Under the pieces are notes generated by a model. That model was given only the letters and a program-made list of their open reading frames with translations. It did no database searches and was not told the origin of the DNA. From Clostridia bacterium (GTDB lineage Bacteria; Bacillota; Clostridia; Lachnospirales; Lachnospiraceae): DNA of 64,000 nt. This document shows positions 61,361 to 64,000 of the stretch, piece by piece (the first letter of the stretch is position 1; every line of letters begins with the position of its first letter). Position numbers and translations under genes: made by a program. The stretch covers positions 124,001-188,000 of the forward strand of contig QKJQ01000012.1 of the NCBI GenBank assembly GCA_003249225.1. Direction: 5' to 3'.

Positions 61361-62104
61361 ATGAGAAAGATTATTGTAGCAGGAAACTGGAAAATGAATA
61401 AGACCCCGAGTGAAGCTCTCAAGTTAATTGAAGAGTTAAAACCACTCGTAAAAAGTGAAACCGTTGATGTCGTATTCTGTGTACCGGCCATCAGTCTGAT
61501 TCCGGCAATTGAAGCAACCAAGGGAACGAACATTGCCATTGGTGCTGAGAATATGTACTACGAAGAAAGCGGTGCTTATACAGGAGAAATCGCGCCAAAC
61601 ATGTTAACCGACGTTGGTGTTAAATACGTAATCATCGGACATTCTGAAAGAAGAGAATACTTTGCAGAGTCAGATGAAACAGTAAATAAAAAAGTTCTGA
61701 AAGCATTTGAACACGGCATCACACCGATCATGTGCTGTGGAGAATCCCTTACCCAGAGAGAACAGGGAATCACCATTGACTGGATCCGTCAGCAGATCAA
61801 GATCGGTCTTTTGAATGTTACTGCAGACCAGGCTAAATCCATGGTCATTGCTTATGAACCAATCTGGGCAATTGGAACCGGTAAGGTAGCTACCTCAGAA
61901 CAGGCACAGGAAGTTTGTGCAGCAATTCGTGCATGCGTTCGAGAAATCTTTGATGAAGCAACCGCAGAAGCAATCCGCATTCAGTACGGCGGCAGCGTAA
62001 CAGCAGCAAGTGCAGCAGAATTATTCGGAATGCCGGATATTGATGGTGGTCTTGTTGGTGGAGCAAGCCTGAAACCTGACTTTGGAAAAATCGTTAACTA
62101 TTAG
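61361..62104 (+). CDS. tpiA: triosephosphate isomerase
   Basis: [26 protein letters not shown]...[17 protein letters not shown]...[14 protein letters not shown]. Confidence 0.98.
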   Translation: MRKIIVAGNWKMNKTPSEALKLIEELKPLVKSETVDVVFCVPAISLIPAIEATKGTNIAIGAENMYYEESGAYTGEIAPNMLTDVGVKYVIIGHSERREYFAESDETVNKKVLKAFEHGITPIMCCGESLTQREQGITIDWIRQQIKIGLLNVTADQAKSMVIAYEPIWAIGTGKVATSEQAQEVCAAIRACVREIFDEATAEAIRIQYGGSVTAASAAELFGMPDIDGGLVGGASLKPDFGKIVNY

Positions 62105-62171
62105 AAATTTTCTGTTGTAAATTTTAAATCACTGTGTTACAATAGGAGAAGTGATTTTTAGGAGGTGCAGT

Positions 62172-62414
62172 ATGTTAGCGGTAATCGTCAAGATAGTTTA
62201 TATCATTGTTTGTATAGCTCTCGTTGTTCTTGTACTTATGCAGGAAGGCAAATCAGCTGGTCTTTCAGGAGCAATCAATGGTGTTGCTGATACCTATTGG
62301 GGAAAGAATAAAGGACGTTCGATGGAAGGAACACTCACGAAGTTAACGATCGTTTGTGCAGCGTTATTTATTATACTTTCAGCGGTATTAAGCTTAGGAC
62401 TGAACTTAGCGTAA
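62172..62414 (+). CDS. secG: preprotein translocase subunit SecG
   Basis: Two TMs; VLVLMQEGKSAGLSGAINGVADTYWGKNKGRSMEGTLTKLTIV; AGGAGGTGCAGT-ATG 62172. Confidence 0.92.
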   Translation: MLAVIVKIVYIIVCIALVVLVLMQEGKSAGLSGAINGVADTYWGKNKGRSMEGTLTKLTIVCAALFIILSAVLSLGLNLA

Positions 62415-62426
62415 ATGAGATACATG

Positions 62427-62456
62427 AAAAACACTCTGTGAACCAGGGTGTTTTTT
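62427..62456 (+). terminator. Rho-independent terminator after secG
   Basis: AAAACACTCTG-tgaac-CAGGGTGTTTTTT. Confidence 0.82.
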
Positions 62457-62565
62457 CAAATTATAGATAGTTTTTTTAGCCTGTCTGTGACAGGGAGATA
62501 CAGGAAAAAGGGATGGGTTTTGTGCAGAAACAGGTACATTTTTATGGAATATGAAGGGTGATAGT

Positions 62566-64000
62566 ATGGAGAAAAACGAAAATAATAAAAAGGATACGAT
62601 TCTGGAGTTTATTCTTGGCAGTGATTACCGGCCGTTAAAGTTCAAAGAGATTGCAGGACTTTTTCAGGTTCCAAAAGAAGAACGAGAAGAACTTCGTCTT
62701 TTGTTGGAAGAGTTATTGCATGAGGGAAAGATCGAACTGGATGATAAAAGCAGATATCGCAGAGCGAATGCCAATACAAGAACGGGCGTTTTTTCCGGGA
62801 CAGGCAAAGGTTTTGGCTTTGTTGTGACAGAGGAAGAAGCGGGAGATATCTTCATCCCGGAAAGTGAAGTAAATGGTGCAAGAGATCAGGATACTGTGCG
62901 TGTGAGTATTAAAGAAGGTCAAAGAGTATCCGGTGGGAAGCGAAGAGAAGGTACGATTACAGCGATTTTACAGCGTGGACTTACTGAAGTGGTCGGTACA
63001 TTCAATAAAGCCAAAGAATATGGTTTTGTTATTCCGGATAATCAGAAATACGGTACCGACGTATACATTGCAAGAGAACATACCAAAGGCGCCGTGTCAG
63101 GGCATAAGGTCATTGCAAAAATTACCGACTTTGGGAATGGGAAAAAGAATCCGGAAGGACGTATTGTTGAGATCCTTGGACACAGAAATGACCCAGGGGT
63201 CGATATCTTATCCATCGTTAAGGCAAATGGACTGCCGGAGGCATTTCCACCGGAGGTCATGAATTCCATTATACTGGAACAGGCGGATGTAAAAGATTCG
63301 GATTGTCTGAACCGTACCGATCTTACAGAATGGCTGACGGTGACCATTGACGGTGAAGATGCCAAGGACCTTGATGATGCTGTAACGCTGACGAAAGATG
63401 CAGAAGGTAATTATGAACTTGGAGTTCACATTGCGGATGTATCTCATTATGTGACGGAAGGTTCTGCGCTTGATAAAGAAGCCTTGAACCGTGGCACCAG
63501 TGTCTATCTGGTTGACCGTGTCATACCGATGCTGCCACATCAGCTATCGAATGGAATCTGCTCTTTGAATGCAGGGGTGAAGCGCCTTGCACTTAGCTGC
63601 ATTATGAATTTTAACAGTCATGGCGATGTCACAGGGCATCGCATTGTTGAATCGGTATTAATGGTCGACAGACGTATGTCTTACACCAAAGTAAATGAGC
63701 TGCTGGAGAAATCAAAGGCAGGAGAAAATGACCCGGAAGAACTTGACACCTATGGTGACATCTACCAAAAGCAATTCATACTTATGGAAGAACTGGCAAA
63801 TCTGCTTCGCGAAAAGCGCAAAAAACGAGGCTCTCTTGACTTTGATCTTCCGGAAAGTAAGATCATACTGGATGAGAACGGAAAACCAATCAAGATCCAG
63901 CCATATGACAGAAATGCAGCAACAAAGCTGATCGAAGATTTTATGCTGGTCGCAAATGAAACAATTGCCGAAGAATATTTCTGGCAGGAACTTCCCTTTG
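62566..64000 (+). CDS. rnr: ribonuclease R, 5' portion (runs off right edge; absent from ORF track because no stop)
   Basis: MEKNENNKKDTILEFILGSDYRPLKFKEIAGLF...GKGFGFVVTEEEAGDIFIPESEVNGA...TIDGEDAKDLDDAVTLTKD...LGVHIADVSHYV...REKRKKRGSLDFDLPE. Confidence 0.96.
   Translation, partial: MEKNENNKKDTILEFILGSDYRPLKFKEIAGLFQVPKEEREELRLLLEELLHEGKIELDDKSRYRRANANTRTGVFSGTGKGFGFVVTEEEAGDIFIPESEVNGARDQDTVRVSIKEGQRVSGGKRREGTITAILQRGLTEVVGTFNKAKEYGFVIPDNQKYGTDVYIAREHTKGAVSGHKVIAKITDFGNGKKNPEGRIVEILGHRNDPGVDILSIVKANGLPEAFPPEVMNSIILEQADVKDSDCLNRTDLTEWLTVTIDGEDAKDLDDAVTLTKDAEGNYELGVHIADVSHYVTEGSALDKEALNRGTSVYLVDRVIPMLPHQLSNGICSLNAGVKRLALSCIMNFNSHGDVTGHRIVESVLMVDRRMSYTKVNELLEKSKAGENDPEELDTYGDIYQKQFILMEELANLLREKRKKRGSLDFDLPESKIILDENGKPIKIQPYDRNAATKLIEDFMLVANETIAEEYFWQELPF

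Overview
AT-leaning Firmicutes/Clostridia-type (Lachnospiraceae-like) chromosomal window, almost entirely protein coding and mostly + strand. No phage, transposon, CRISPR array or rRNA operon was seen. The left edge holds the 5' end of argG (-), divergent from a GDSL hydrolase, maf and a GNAT-argJ-argB-argD arginine cluster. Then come comEA, a two-component system, a GerMN lipoprotein and comEC; an aspartate aminotransferase; a heterodimeric ABC exporter; a carbohydrate block (GH43, GH88, tandem-SGNH lipoprotein); msrB; pyk; tRNA-Ser(CGA); and holA/psd/rpsT (-). These are followed by lepA-hemW-hrcA-grpE-dnaK-dnaJ-prmA-rsmE-cysteine desulfurase-thiI, an HPr-like gene (-) and mtaB. The rest is ireB-ruvX-DUF1292-fur-rnj-MltG-like-trmR-U32, an MFS gene, a COG0523 metallochaperone pair plus patatin, yicC-rpoZ-lepB-lepB, gapA-pgk-tpiA-secG and a truncated rnr. 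The strongest items for a second look are: (1) a COG0523 GTPase with a His-rich/Cys-rich/His-rich insert, next to a CobW-like GTPase apparently fused to a DUF1980/YcgQ-like domain, with a promoter-overlapping dyad; (2) an HPr-like protein lacking the catalytic His but keeping the KSIMG motif; (3) an MltG-like protein without a catalytic domain at the yrrL position; (4) shared ARG-box-like motifs at argG and the GNAT-argJBD cluster; (5) a perfect 21-bp operator-like dyad over the msrB -35. All assignments come from reading the sequence and recognising families; no searches were run.
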